From: Caedibacter sp. 37-49
GTDB lineage: Bacteria > Pseudomonadota > Alphaproteobacteria > Caedimonadales > Caedimonadaceae
Assembly (NCBI GenBank): GCA_001898725.1
Contig: MKUV01000018.1
Span: forward strand, 17,149 to 81,148
Length of the DNA stretch: 64,000 nucleotides
Reading direction: 5' to 3'
Below, in pieces: positions 20,398 to 30,640 of the stretch (position 1 is its first letter; every line of letters starts with the position of its first letter). The position numbers and the translations under genes are program-made. Under the pieces are notes generated by a model, which did no database searches, was not told the origin of the DNA, and was given only the letters and a program-made list of their open reading frames with translations.

Positions 20398-20727
20398 TTA
20401 TTTATCGTTTGTTGCAGGAGGGATACCGGAAGGAACTGAAGGTTTTGAGTTGGCTTTTTGCTGTGCTTGCGCATATTGTTTGTATAGTTGATCACATTTC
20501 ACTTTGGCAAACTTCTGCACTAAAGTTAAAGTATTACTTCTAACGGGAACATTCGACGCTTTCATGCATAGCTCATAGGCAGTGTATGCAGCAGATGGTT
20601 TAGCTGCTCCTGCAGATGCTGATTCTGCTGCTGAGCTTGAATTACCTGCATCTGATGCATTGACTGATCCATTAATTAAAAAAGAAAGTCCCATTACAGC
20701 GACTGTAGAAAGTAAATATTTCTTCAT
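20398..20727 (-). CDS. Small secreted hypothetical protein, 109 aa
   Basis: Signal peptide MKKYLLSTVAVMGLSFLINGSVNA; Ala/Ser-rich. Confidence 0.6.
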   Translation of the reverse strand: MKKYLLSTVAVMGLSFLINGSVNASDAGNSSSAAESASAGAAKPSAAYTAYELCMKASNVPVRSNTLTLVQKFAKVKCDQLYKQYAQAQQKANSKPSVPSGIPPATNDK

Positions 20728-20875
20728 AATACTAATCCTTCATAAGTTAATACGCTAAAAAATAGTAACTTTTATAGGGTACAATTTAAGTATTAATTTA
20801 ATATTAAAATAAAAATAAAATCGTTTTTTAAGGGAGATTTTATAATAAATAGCTATTTTTTTGCTTTCGACATAG

Positions 20876-21375
20876 TTAAAGCTTCATAGAAATATGGGGA
20901 ATTGCATCTTCTAAGTATTCTTCACTATTTATTTTAAAACCGAATTTTTGATAAAATAAAGTTAAATGAGCTTGTGCAGAAATCTCGATATTTCCAGGAT
21001 ATAATTCATGTGTTAGTGAAATAGCTTTTTCCATAAGATGATAAGAAAGGCCAGTACCACGTGCTGATTTGTCAACGACAACACGACCAATTTTTGCACT
21101 ATTATTCACCGCTCCATGAGAGAGCGAGTTAGGGGGTAAAATTCTTGCATAGGCTAATATAAATTTAGTTTTGCTTGTCGTCCATAAATGTAAGGCTTTT
21201 TGATCACAATAATCTGTTTCGGGATACAAGCATTTTTGCTCTTCCATAAATATTTGAATTCGTAAATTAAGTATATTGTATAGTTCATCAAGAGTAAGTT
21301 GATTGAAATATTTAGCTTGCCATAAATATAGTTCAGTTCTTTCCTCACTTAAGGATGGTTTCTTACTAATTATAT
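20876..21375 (-). CDS. elaA: ElaA-like GNAT N-acetyltransferase; start codon unclear
   Basis: ORF from ATG 21247 lacks the family N-terminus, but the same frame continues upstream as ...SEERTELYLWQAKYFNQLTLDELYNILNLRIQIFMEEQKC..., matching ElaA layout (LQLR..VFVVEQ.CPY). No ATG/GTG/TTG found upstream in this frame; 5' end approximate. Confidence 0.65.
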
Positions 21376-21396
21376 GTTTTACGCTAGGTGTTTTTT

Positions 21397-22905
21397 TTAT
21401 TCGTTTTTAAAATAAATATTTGGAATTTTTAGGAAATAAACAACAAGGCGCGTGATAAAAGCTCCTGCGACATGAAACATTACACCATACTTAATTGCTT
21501 CAGGATTAATTTCGTTTGTTTGCCACATTAAGAACAGTGATAAAGAAAATCCCCAGAAGATAGCAATTTCCGGATAAATACCACCACGTAAACTGACAAC
21601 ATTCTTACTTCCACTTATCAAGTCACGAAGGATGCCTCCCCCAGCACCAGTTAAAAAGGCAAAAAAGGCTCCCCATAACCAAAGAGGGCTCACTTTCGCC
21701 ATAACTGAGACAACAATGCCCGTAATAGTGAAGGCTGCAAGTCCCATCGCATCGCAAACTGTTAACAAGTGTTCCACGGTATGGTTCTTATTAGATAACT
21801 TTGGAAGTTTCTTCTTTTTTTGTCGATGTTCATAGAGGTGAACCGCAATAAAGCCAATAAGAACAGTGATTAGTACAAGAGATAAATATAAAGGAGATTG
21901 GAGCGCGCCGACAGGTTTTCGATTAAAAATTACATCTCTAATAATTCCTCCTCCTAAAGAAGGTAAAACAGCCAAAAGGAAAGCACCAAAAAGAGTTGCT
22001 TTTCTTTGATAAGCAATCACCAGACCTGAAATTGCGAAAGCGATTGTACCCATAATTTCAATAAAATGAAACCACTTGGTATCTATCGTTTGTAATAAAA
22101 GAACAGGATGAAGATACCATGAAATAATTTGATTATAGGTAGATGAATCTTTTACCTTTTGTATTGCATCGTTAAAAACCTCAACTTGTTTAAGAGAGAT
22201 TGTTTTTTTGCTAAACATAAAATGAATAGGGGTTTTTATTCCTAAACGAATTTCGTTGATGTGAGGGCCATTATTTGTGCGCCAAATAAGGGTAGCACCG
22301 ACAATACGATCAGCTAGGAAGCCATCAATTTTACCTTCTAAAAGAGCATTAATATTTTCAAGATCATTATTTGCTTTTACAATTAAAGATTGATTTTGAG
22401 GATCTTTTAACCAATTATTGATCGCTGGGTCAGCATAAATATAACCTTCAATAATCCCTAAACGAAACTGATGTTGCTTGGCTTGCGCCAGGAATTCAGG
22501 AATCGTTTTAAATTGAAGCTTAAATTCCTCATTACGGTGCACAAAAAGTGAATTTTCCTCAAATCGGTATGGCGCAGAAAAATGCACATATTCAGCACGT
22601 TCAGGCGTGTACGTTGCACCTGCTGCAAAATCCCGTTTCCCACTTTTAAGATCTTCTTGATGTTGTTTCCATGATACAGGTTCATAGATAACTTTGTATT
22701 TAGCGGCAGTCGTGATGGCTTTTACGAGCTCGATATCAAGTCCCGTTAAAGTTTCTCCTGCGCCGTCATTACGGATTGCATATTGGTAAGGATCCCATAA
22801 ATACCATCCATTAAGAAGAGTTTCTTTAGTCTCTGAAGGAGGTTGAGAATATGCACTTATGCATTGTAAAATAAAGATAAATAGAAATTTAATGAGCTTC
22901 ATCAT
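21397..22905 (-). CDS. Fusion: N-terminal family 3 solute-binding domain + C-terminal TRIC/UPF0126 membrane domain
   Basis: LTGLDIELVKAITTAAKYKVIYEPVSWKQ...KSGKRDFAAGATYTPERAEYVHFSAPY (SBP_bac_3) followed by two repeats with GGGIIRDV / GAGGGILRDLI (UPF0126). Confidence 0.87.
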   Translation of the reverse strand: MMKLIKFLFIFILQCISAYSQPPSETKETLLNGWYLWDPYQYAIRNDGAGETLTGLDIELVKAITTAAKYKVIYEPVSWKQHQEDLKSGKRDFAAGATYTPERAEYVHFSAPYRFEENSLFVHRNEEFKLQFKTIPEFLAQAKQHQFRLGIIEGYIYADPAINNWLKDPQNQSLIVKANNDLENINALLEGKIDGFLADRIVGATLIWRTNNGPHINEIRLGIKTPIHFMFSKKTISLKQVEVFNDAIQKVKDSSTYNQIISWYLHPVLLLQTIDTKWFHFIEIMGTIAFAISGLVIAYQRKATLFGAFLLAVLPSLGGGIIRDVIFNRKPVGALQSPLYLSLVLITVLIGFIAVHLYEHRQKKKKLPKLSNKNHTVEHLLTVCDAMGLAAFTITGIVVSVMAKVSPLWLWGAFFAFLTGAGGGILRDLISGSKNVVSLRGGIYPEIAIFWGFSLSLFLMWQTNEINPEAIKYGVMFHVAGAFITRLVVYFLKIPNIYFKNE

Positions 22906-23212
22906 GTTCCCCCAACTATTATAATATGGTTGAAAGTCATTAATAGCAATGATTTTGTCTTAATTTACGAAAAAGTTTGGGTGCTCAGTTGAAAATTAAT
23001 AATAAGAATAAACATTTAATTTATAATGATTTATAAGGAAATAAGCTTGACAATTACGATGAAATACTAGTATAAATAATAAGATGGCAACTGCATTTTT
23101 TCTCTCTCGTTCCTTATAGTTGATTTCAGTTTTTCAACTGATATCGTAAGGTTGTTTTATCCTCTTAAATTCAACATAGGTTTAAGGGATCAATATTTTT
23201 TAGTACTTTTTA

Positions 23213-25000
23213 TTGAGGTTTATCATGTTATTGCCAAAAACGTTAGGTGCGTTTATCTGGCACTTTATTAGAAAGCAAAAGCTTGGCTTTAGCTTAATTC
23301 TTAGCTGTACTTTTTTTTGGGCAATTAATGAGTCATTTTTTCCTTATTTTATTAAAATGTTAGTGGATAAGATTGGAATACTTGATCGTGCTGACCCTAA
23401 TCTTTGGGAAAAGTTACTGACACCTCTACTTGCGATTAGTGGATGTTGGATTGTGATGGAGATAGCGATGCGGTTTCAAGGATACCTTAGTTATAAGGTT
23501 TTTCCTCGTTTCCGAGCTGCGATAAGAAGTGAAGTATTTGAATACACGCGTCAGCATGATCATACGTTTTTTGCAAATAATTTTGCAGGTTCAATTGCAA
23601 ATAAAATTAGTGATCTTCCACGTGCATCAGAAGAAATTATTTCGACATTTATCCATAATTTATTTAATACCACGCTGGCTTTTTTGATTTCTTTATTCAT
23701 TCTATTTCAAGTGAGCTGGCACTTTGCTGCTCTTTTAGGAGGGTATTATGTCTTAATTGTAATGATCACTCTTTTATTTCAACCTTATATTGATAAAACA
23801 TCCCAATTACATGCTGATTCAATTGTTCACTTAAACGGTCAAATTGTAGATATTCTAAGTAATATTATTAGTGTTCGTCTTTTCGCGCGTGGGCGTTATG
23901 AGAGGAAATATCTGCAACACTTCCAAAATGAAGAGATTATTAAAGCCGAAAAAGCCAGCTTTGTGATTGAATTGCTAAACTTTTGTCGTGGAATTCTCTG
24001 TTTACTTCTTATGGGGGGAATGTTATGGGGGCTCATTTATGGCTGGCGTAAAGGGTCGATTACACTTGGCGATTTTTCTTTAATTACGATCACCTTTTTT
24101 AATCTTTTAGGGATGATTTGGCATATGACTTATAATATGAATTATCTTTTTAAAGAAATGGCCACAATTCGAGCCGCTCTTTCCCTAGTGGTGCAAAAGC
24201 ATACAATTAATGATCACCTAAAAGCAAAAGATTTAGAGGTTAAGAAGGGTGAAATATATTTTGAAAATGTAACCTTCAACTATCAAAGAAATGCAAATCT
24301 TTTTGAGAATCAAAATTTATTGATTAAGGCTGGTCAAAAAGTTGGTCTGGTAGGTTTTTCTGGTTCGGGAAAGACGACATTTGTTAATTTAATTTTACGT
24401 CTTTTTGAACTAAACCAAGGTCATATTCTTATTGACGGGCAAGATATTTCAAAAGTAACACAAGATTCTTTAAGGTCTCATATCGCCATGATTCCACAAG
24501 AACCTGCTTTATTTCATCGTTCGCTTTTAGAAAATATAAGGTATGGACGGCTTGAAGCAAGTGAAACAGAAGTAATTGAGGCTGCAAAACAAGCTCATTG
24601 CCACGATTTTATTATGAATTTAGAACATGGGTATCAAACTATGGTTGGAGAAAGAGGAACGAAGCTTTCAGGTGGTCAGCGCCAACGTATAGCAGTTGCA
24701 CGTGCTATTCTTAAAGATGCTCCGATTTTAATACTTGATGAAGCAACTTCTGCCCTTGATTCTGTGACTGAGAAGCTTATTCAAGCAAGCTTTAAAGCCT
24801 TGATGAAAGATAGAACCACTCTTGTTATCGCTCATCGACTTTCAACACTTGCAGATATGGACCGTATTCTTGTTTTTAAACAAGGACAAGTTATTGAAGA
24901 TGGGACCCAAGAAGAGCTTTTAAAAGAAGGAGGCCATTTTGCCAAGCTTTATGCCCTTCAAAATAGGGGACTTTTACCTGACCAGGCAAAGCTTACTTGA
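23213..25000 (+). CDS. ABC transporter, fused permease/ATPase (MsbA/exporter type)
   Basis: TM domain plus VGFSGSGKTTFVNLILRLF, LSGGQRQRIAVARAILKDAPILILDEATSALD. Confidence 0.92.
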   Translation: MRFIMLLPKTLGAFIWHFIRKQKLGFSLILSCTFFWAINESFFPYFIKMLVDKIGILDRADPNLWEKLLTPLLAISGCWIVMEIAMRFQGYLSYKVFPRFRAAIRSEVFEYTRQHDHTFFANNFAGSIANKISDLPRASEEIISTFIHNLFNTTLAFLISLFILFQVSWHFAALLGGYYVLIVMITLLFQPYIDKTSQLHADSIVHLNGQIVDILSNIISVRLFARGRYERKYLQHFQNEEIIKAEKASFVIELLNFCRGILCLLLMGGMLWGLIYGWRKGSITLGDFSLITITFFNLLGMIWHMTYNMNYLFKEMATIRAALSLVVQKHTINDHLKAKDLEVKKGEIYFENVTFNYQRNANLFENQNLLIKAGQKVGLVGFSGSGKTTFVNLILRLFELNQGHILIDGQDISKVTQDSLRSHIAMIPQEPALFHRSLLENIRYGRLEASETEVIEAAKQAHCHDFIMNLEHGYQTMVGERGTKLSGGQRQRIAVARAILKDAPILILDEATSALDSVTEKLIQASFKALMKDRTTLVIAHRLSTLADMDRILVFKQGQVIEDGTQEELLKEGGHFAKLYALQNRGLLPDQAKLT

Positions 25001-25055
25001 AAGTTTAAGATATTGAGTTAAAAAGAGCATAGGACTTTTTAAAAAGGATAGTTCA

Positions 25056-25226
25056 ATGGTTGGAATTTTAGCATTAGTGCAAGCTATAGCTTATCATCAA
25101 ACTCATCTTAAATGGTTGATGTGGGTTTCTTTAGCGCTTTGCGCTAAAGCTTTACTGACGAAGGCTCAAAGGATGTTGAATGTTGTTTCGGTCATTGCTT
25201 CACTTGTTATTATGTTTCTTCTTTAG
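25056..25226 (+). CDS. Small membrane protein, 56 aa
   Basis: MVGILALVQAIAYHQTHLKWLMWVSLALCAKALLTKAQRMLNVVSVIASLVIMFLL*; two hydrophobic segments, between co-directional genes. Confidence 0.4.
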   Translation: MVGILALVQAIAYHQTHLKWLMWVSLALCAKALLTKAQRMLNVVSVIASLVIMFLL

Positions 25227-25238
25227 AAAATCAGTTTT

Positions 25239-25979
25239 ATGCTGAATTTAATTGTTAAGACTCCTCATAAGTTTAACTTCAGATTAGTTAATCAAGAAGT
25301 TCAAATTCATGTTATGCCCTTAAGACATGTTAAAAGAGCGACTTTGCGTTATGATATGACAGCACAAGAATTTAAAATACGTGTTCCCTCACATTATAAA
25401 CAGGCTGCAGTTGAAAGTTTCTTGAAAGAGGCCCAAGGATGGATGGAAAAGCAACTTTCAAAAACGGTACAAGTTATTCATATTCATGCTTGTAAACAAG
25501 TAAGTTTGATGGGAAACGATATAGAGCTTAATTATCTTCCTAGTCGGCGAGCTAGTTTTTTTCTTAATGAGAATAAGCTGCATATTATGGCTCCCACACC
25601 TCATTATGGCCCACATTTAGAGAAATGGCTCAAGCAAGTAATTTTAGAATATTTGATAGATAAATGTGAATATTATAGTTGTCTCTTAGGGGTTCAGACA
25701 AAAAAAGTTAGCATTCGAGAAACAAAAAGCCGTTGGGGCAGTTGTTCATCTAAGGGAGCATTATCCTTTAATTGGCGTCTTATCTTTGCACCAAAAGAAA
25801 TTATTGAATATGTGGTAGCGCATGAAGTTGCTCATCTCAAGGAAATGAATCATAGCGCTAAATTTTGGAGTTTGGTGGAGGATCTTCATCCTGAAGTGAA
25901 GGCGGCAAGAAAATGGCTTGAAGTCAATGGTTCGAAGCTTTTTCAAGTACAATTTCAAGGACAAGCATTCATACCTTAA
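25239..25979 (+). CDS. YgjP-like M48-type metallopeptidase (DUF45)
   Basis: ETKSRWGSCSSKGALSFNWRLIFAPKEIIEYVVAHEVAHLKEMNHSAKFW. Confidence 0.92.
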   Translation: MLNLIVKTPHKFNFRLVNQEVQIHVMPLRHVKRATLRYDMTAQEFKIRVPSHYKQAAVESFLKEAQGWMEKQLSKTVQVIHIHACKQVSLMGNDIELNYLPSRRASFFLNENKLHIMAPTPHYGPHLEKWLKQVILEYLIDKCEYYSCLLGVQTKKVSIRETKSRWGSCSSKGALSFNWRLIFAPKEIIEYVVAHEVAHLKEMNHSAKFWSLVEDLHPEVKAARKWLEVNGSKLFQVQFQGQAFIP

Positions 25980-26118
25980 TGAAGACTTTAATAAACATAT
26001 AATAAGCTGAAGAAAACTTACTTGTTTCCTTACTTAGATTATAAGTATTTATATTACTCTGATATAAAGAAAAATATAAAAATTCCTAGGAAAAGGTTTT
26101 TTTTATGTTTACTTCATT

Positions 26119-26685
26119 TTAATTTACAATATCAATCCAGCCAATATTACCATCAGAACGTCTATAAATGAAATTGATTTTTCCATGGTTTTTATTACGA
26201 AAAACCATCGCATTTTCATTGCCTAAGTCAAGGTGCATAACGGCATCACTAACGGTTAAGGAAGGAATTTCCTTTTTTTGTTCAGCAATAATAGCTGAAT
26301 GGTCTTCATTAGTCTTTTCGTCTGGCTCTTGCCCATTCAAAATAAAATAAGGCAATGTTTCGACGATTTTTTCATGACTATCTCGTTGCTTATGATAATC
26401 AATGACACGCTTTTTATGCCGTCTCAAACGTATCGTAAGCATAGATAAAGCATTGTCGAAACAGTTATATGCTTCTTGGCCTGTCCCTTGACAACGCAAG
26501 GTCATATTTTTTCCTAAGTGTAAGGTAAGATGGCAAATAAAATGATGGTTCTCTTTAGAAAGGACAACAGTTGCCTCTACAGGCTCAATATGATGTGAAG
26601 AATTAAAGCTAGTTAAATCCTTTTCAACTTTTGCATGAAAAGCAGTCGAAATATCGGCATGACGCCCTGTAATTGTTAACTTCAT
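26119..26685 (-). CDS. hpf: Ribosome hibernation-promoting factor, long form
   Basis: MKLTITGRHADISTAFHAKVEKDLTSF...; C-terminal dimerisation domain AVMHLDLGNENAMVFRNKNHGKINFIYRRSDGNIGWID. Confidence 0.9.
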   Translation of the reverse strand: MKLTITGRHADISTAFHAKVEKDLTSFNSSHHIEPVEATVVLSKENHHFICHLTLHLGKNMTLRCQGTGQEAYNCFDNALSMLTIRLRRHKKRVIDYHKQRDSHEKIVETLPYFILNGQEPDEKTNEDHSAIIAEQKKEIPSLTVSDAVMHLDLGNENAMVFRNKNHGKINFIYRRSDGNIGWIDIVN

Positions 26686-26783
26686 TTGATTGCCTCATCA
26701 ATTTAAATGGACATTTTTTCTTATTTACTCACTTTTATAGAGTAACATAAACATTTAAAAAAAGCAAGGTTTTACTAAGCAAT

Positions 26784-28298
26784 TTAAAGGTGTTTCTCAA
26801 AAACTTTTCGTATGAAAGGCGAGATTAAAAACATTGCTATACTTGCGATAAGGAGGAAGTAAGCTAAAAACTCATAAGTGTGTGAAAAACACTGTAAAGA
26901 TCCTAATTTGTCACTTGTTTGTAAGGGTTGTTCTGGGGCTCCAAAAATGCGTGCAACGAGAGCTGCTAAATAATTTCCAAAAGAAACAGACAGAAAGAGA
27001 ATTCCCATCATAAAACTAACGAACCTAGGAGGGGAAAGTTTTGTTACCATCGAGAGACCTACGGGAGAAATACTTAATTCTCCTGAAGCATGGAAGAAAT
27101 AAGCTAGAATCAACCAAATTGCAGAAGTCACCCCTTGTGTATCTGCTGTCTTTATCCCTATCAACAAGCATCCAAAGCCTAAGCCACTTTGTAGGAGACC
27201 TAAACCAAATTTTGTTGGAGGAAGAGGTTCAAGATTTCGTCTTCCAAGCTTCATCCAGATGGCCGAAAAAAGAGGCGCCATTGTGATAACAAAAAAGGGT
27301 GGGATTGACTGGAACCACGGTACAGGAATTTCCCAACCAAATAAGAAACGATCAACGTGACGATCTGTAAATAAATTAATAGAACTTCCAGCTTGTTCAT
27401 AACCAGCCCAGAAAATCATAAAAAAGAGAAACATGACAAGAAGCGTCAAAATAGCTTTTCGATCGTCGCGTTCGCAGCGATAAGCGATTCCAAGGACCCA
27501 AACGAGAGAAATAATGCCGAATATATTTAAAAAGTGCCCCATGACATGATAAAAATTAAGGCATAAACTAAACAAGGCAACACTTAAAATAGAGCCGATA
27601 ACAACAAGACGGTATGGTGTAAGGCCACCTCCTAAAGGTTGCTTCAAATTGATTTTAGCCGGAGGACTTCCGGCACCTTCAAGAGTTTGCGCGCTTCTCA
27701 GCAATACAACCATTCCTAAGAGCATGCCAATTCCAGCTGTGCCAAAGCCATAATGCCAGCCAAGTTTTTTGCCGATATAGCCGCATACGAGAGGAGCTAA
27801 GCAAGCGCCTAAGTTAATTCCCATATAAAATAGTGTAAAACCAGCATCACGTCGTACGTCCCCTTTTTCGTAAAATTGTCCTAAGAGACTTGTGACATTG
27901 GCTTTAAAAAAGCCCGTTCCAACAATAATAAAGGCAAGACCATAAAATAATGATTCCTTAAAGGGCAAAGCCAAACAACAATGTCCAAGAGTAATAATAA
28001 CGCCTCCCAAAAAAATGGCATTGCGATTTCCTAGATAATTGTCAGCAAGATATCCTCCAATAACAGGGGCGGCGTAAACCAAGGCTGTATAAATACCATA
28101 GATGTTATAAGCTTTTGTATCGTTAAAAAGAAGTTCGGATGTCATATAAAGAATGAGTAGGGCTCTCATTCCGTAGAAACTAAATCGTTCCCATAATTCA
28201 GCAAAGAAAAGTATATATAAGGCTTTCGGCTGTGATGTTCCTAAGTGCTTTGGAACTTCTACAAACACTTTTTTCATCCTTTGATTCCTTTTCCCCAA
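26784..28298 (-). CDS. Proton-dependent oligopeptide (POT/PTR2) MFS transporter
   Basis: ELWERFSFYGMRALLILYMT, GGYLADNYLGNRNAIFLGG, FYMGINLGACLAPLVCGYIG. Confidence 0.93.
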   Translation of the reverse strand: MGKRNQRMKKVFVEVPKHLGTSQPKALYILFFAELWERFSFYGMRALLILYMTSELLFNDTKAYNIYGIYTALVYAAPVIGGYLADNYLGNRNAIFLGGVIITLGHCCLALPFKESLFYGLAFIIVGTGFFKANVTSLLGQFYEKGDVRRDAGFTLFYMGINLGACLAPLVCGYIGKKLGWHYGFGTAGIGMLLGMVVLLRSAQTLEGAGSPPAKINLKQPLGGGLTPYRLVVIGSILSVALFSLCLNFYHVMGHFLNIFGIISLVWVLGIAYRCERDDRKAILTLLVMFLFFMIFWAGYEQAGSSINLFTDRHVDRFLFGWEIPVPWFQSIPPFFVITMAPLFSAIWMKLGRRNLEPLPPTKFGLGLLQSGLGFGCLLIGIKTADTQGVTSAIWLILAYFFHASGELSISPVGLSMVTKLSPPRFVSFMMGILFLSVSFGNYLAALVARIFGAPEQPLQTSDKLGSLQCFSHTYEFLAYFLLIASIAMFLISPFIRKVFEKHL

Positions 28299-28522
28299 AT
28301 CAATTTATGACAATCATAATAGACGCTATTTTGACTAATACAAGATAACAATCATATTTTTTACTAGAATACAACTTTTATTAACTAGAAATTGATTCTT
28401 AATTTTACAAAGGCGTCACTTAGTTTTACAGGGTTTTATTGTAAATGTAATAAATAAAAGTAAAATGTTAAGAAATTATTAAAAAACGAGAATAATTTTA
28501 GAGATTTTTATTAATTAAAAAA

Positions 28523-28544
28523 ATCAGGAGCCAAAGCTCCTGAT
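28523..28544 (-). terminator. Terminator for 28568 gene
   Basis: ATCAGGAGC-caaa-GCTCCTGAT with T-rich tract on the minus-strand 3' side. Confidence 0.65.
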
Positions 28545-28567
28545 TTGAGGATAAATATGGTCAGTTT

Positions 28568-30292
28568 TTAACTTCTGAGTTCTAACGCATCATCGATTTC
28601 ATGAAGCGAATTTGCTTTAAGGACGCCTTTATGCATTTCTTCTAGTACATCTACAGCAATTTCATATTGAGTTTTAGAATTTATCATAAGTGATTGTAAT
28701 GTTGATTCGTCCTTTTCATCTTTTATAACCATTAAATTAGTTCTGTACTCTTTTTTGAGGTCAAACATTTTTTGATTAAGAGTATTGAGGGTTGCTTGTT
28801 GTACTTGATTGATAAAGAGTTGATGCCAAGGCGTATTTTCAAAGAGCTCTTCTGCTTCAATGATTGATGTTTCATATGAATTTGCTTTTGTTTGATCTGG
28901 TAGATACTTAAAATGACTACCTTTAATACCATTTGTTAGATCAATATTAAAATAAGTACGTGAAGGCAGGGTTCTTTCACCGCTATAGTTTGTTAGCGTT
29001 CTAAAGAGCCCTCTGAAATAATACGCTTTAACAAGATCACTTTCAGTCTCTGGTGTGATCTCAGGCTTGTTACTTGTAAAGTAAGTAAATATGGCCTCTG
29101 AGTTATCATTTATAATATCTTCATTAAAACTTATGGCTTTTTTAATTTGGAAGGCACGTGTCATAAAGCCATTTGCTTTGAATTTCTCTTCAAGTTCTTC
29201 AGTTGTATAAGCGCCACCCCAAGTACTCCAAAGTTTCATTTTAGCCTTGTCTTCAGATTCAGCTAAAAGAGCATTAAGATCAGTGGATTGTTTTGGATTT
29301 TTGTAAGATAGAAGAGTAAATGTGCGCCATAAATTTACTTCATCTGTCGTCAAAGAGGTTAAATCATCTGGTCTTTTTCCTAAGGTCATTTGTATAAAGT
29401 TCTCTTTATTCCATTCGATTGATTCTTCTGCAGAAGCTTTGCTTGTATCAATTGTGTCTTCTGATGGCGTAGGTGTTTCTGTCACTGTTGGGGATGTTGT
29501 CTCTGTCTTTGATGAGTTTGCGTCGAATGTTTCTTTGTCATCTCCGGTAGGCGTTGTTGAAGATGAAGACTGTATAGGTAAAGCAGCAGAAGAAATCATG
29601 GGAAGTTGATTCCGCCCTTCTTCATAGCTTGTTTTTAGCAAAGATATTGAACTGTTAAGATTGAGATGACTTTCTTGAAGTTGTTGATTGCTTTCTTGAA
29701 GCTGTGTAACTTGATTAATCAAAGATTTAATTTGAGCTGTCATACCTTCAAATTCATTTCTTTCGATTACAATCTCATTATTGAGAAGTTCATTCTCGCC
29801 TTCTTCAGGTTTTACGCGGATGTGTTGCTCTTGATGTGCTATTAGAGCATGTTGACGAAGTTGTTTTATTTCTTCTTTTAAAGCAGCTATTTCTTCTCGC
29901 AGTTGTTGCGTATGATTTGGTATTTCTTGAAGTAATTTAGCCGGTTCTTGCTGATTATTACGTATTTTTTTGTATTGTAGAATGTAATCGAGTAATTGAG
30001 AACGTTCTTTTTGTTTTGCTTCAAAAGTTTTTTCGTCTTGTCCTTGAAAAGAGATAATTTCTTTTAGATGAGGCATTAGGAACATAGCATCTTCTGAATG
30101 GTAAAAGTTTTTGATTTCAGATTGAATTGCCAGTTGAGAATTTTGTCGCGATGCAAGTTCTGTCGATTGTGGAGCTAGAGAGTTCGTCACATGTAAAGAT
30201 TTCATAGCTCCTAAAGCATCCACAGAGTTAATAGATCCTATAGTTGCAAAAATGGCTGTTGTACTTAAAAGTAGTTTTTTAAAAAATTTCAT
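28568..30292 (-). CDS. Secreted coiled-coil hypothetical protein
   Basis: Signal peptide from internal Met (MKFFKKLLLSTTAIFATIGSINSVDA); coiled-coil and Ser/Thr-rich linker. ORF track start 30319. Confidence 0.7.
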   Translation of the reverse strand: MKFFKKLLLSTTAIFATIGSINSVDALGAMKSLHVTNSLAPQSTELASRQNSQLAIQSEIKNFYHSEDAMFLMPHLKEIISFQGQDEKTFEAKQKERSQLLDYILQYKKIRNNQQEPAKLLQEIPNHTQQLREEIAALKEEIKQLRQHALIAHQEQHIRVKPEEGENELLNNEIVIERNEFEGMTAQIKSLINQVTQLQESNQQLQESHLNLNSSISLLKTSYEEGRNQLPMISSAALPIQSSSSTTPTGDDKETFDANSSKTETTSPTVTETPTPSEDTIDTSKASAEESIEWNKENFIQMTLGKRPDDLTSLTTDEVNLWRTFTLLSYKNPKQSTDLNALLAESEDKAKMKLWSTWGGAYTTEELEEKFKANGFMTRAFQIKKAISFNEDIINDNSEAIFTYFTSNKPEITPETESDLVKAYYFRGLFRTLTNYSGERTLPSRTYFNIDLTNGIKGSHFKYLPDQTKANSYETSIIEAEELFENTPWHQLFINQVQQATLNTLNQKMFDLKKEYRTNLMVIKDEKDESTLQSLMINSKTQYEIAVDVLEEMHKGVLKANSLHEIDDALELRS

Positions 30293-30640
30293 TATTTCCT
30301 CCCGTGAAATGATAAGCAAAATTCTCCTAAGCGAGTTTTTGCTCGTTATTTTTTTTATTTTGATGATTGTTTATTATTCGATTATGATTATTTACTTCTT
30401 TTATTTAAAAGAAATATAATTTTATTTAATTATGCTTTTTCTCATATTAATTCTCCCCGTTAATAATAATTTTTTATAATCTATTTATTTTTTATTCTGC
30501 TTTATTTATATTTTTACTTTAGCATTAAATATATATTTAGTATATTACTTAGAATTTGTCAAGATATATTTATAAATATTATTTATTACTTAAGTTCTAT
30601 AAGTAATAATAGTTATTATTAAATAAAAGATATTTTATAT

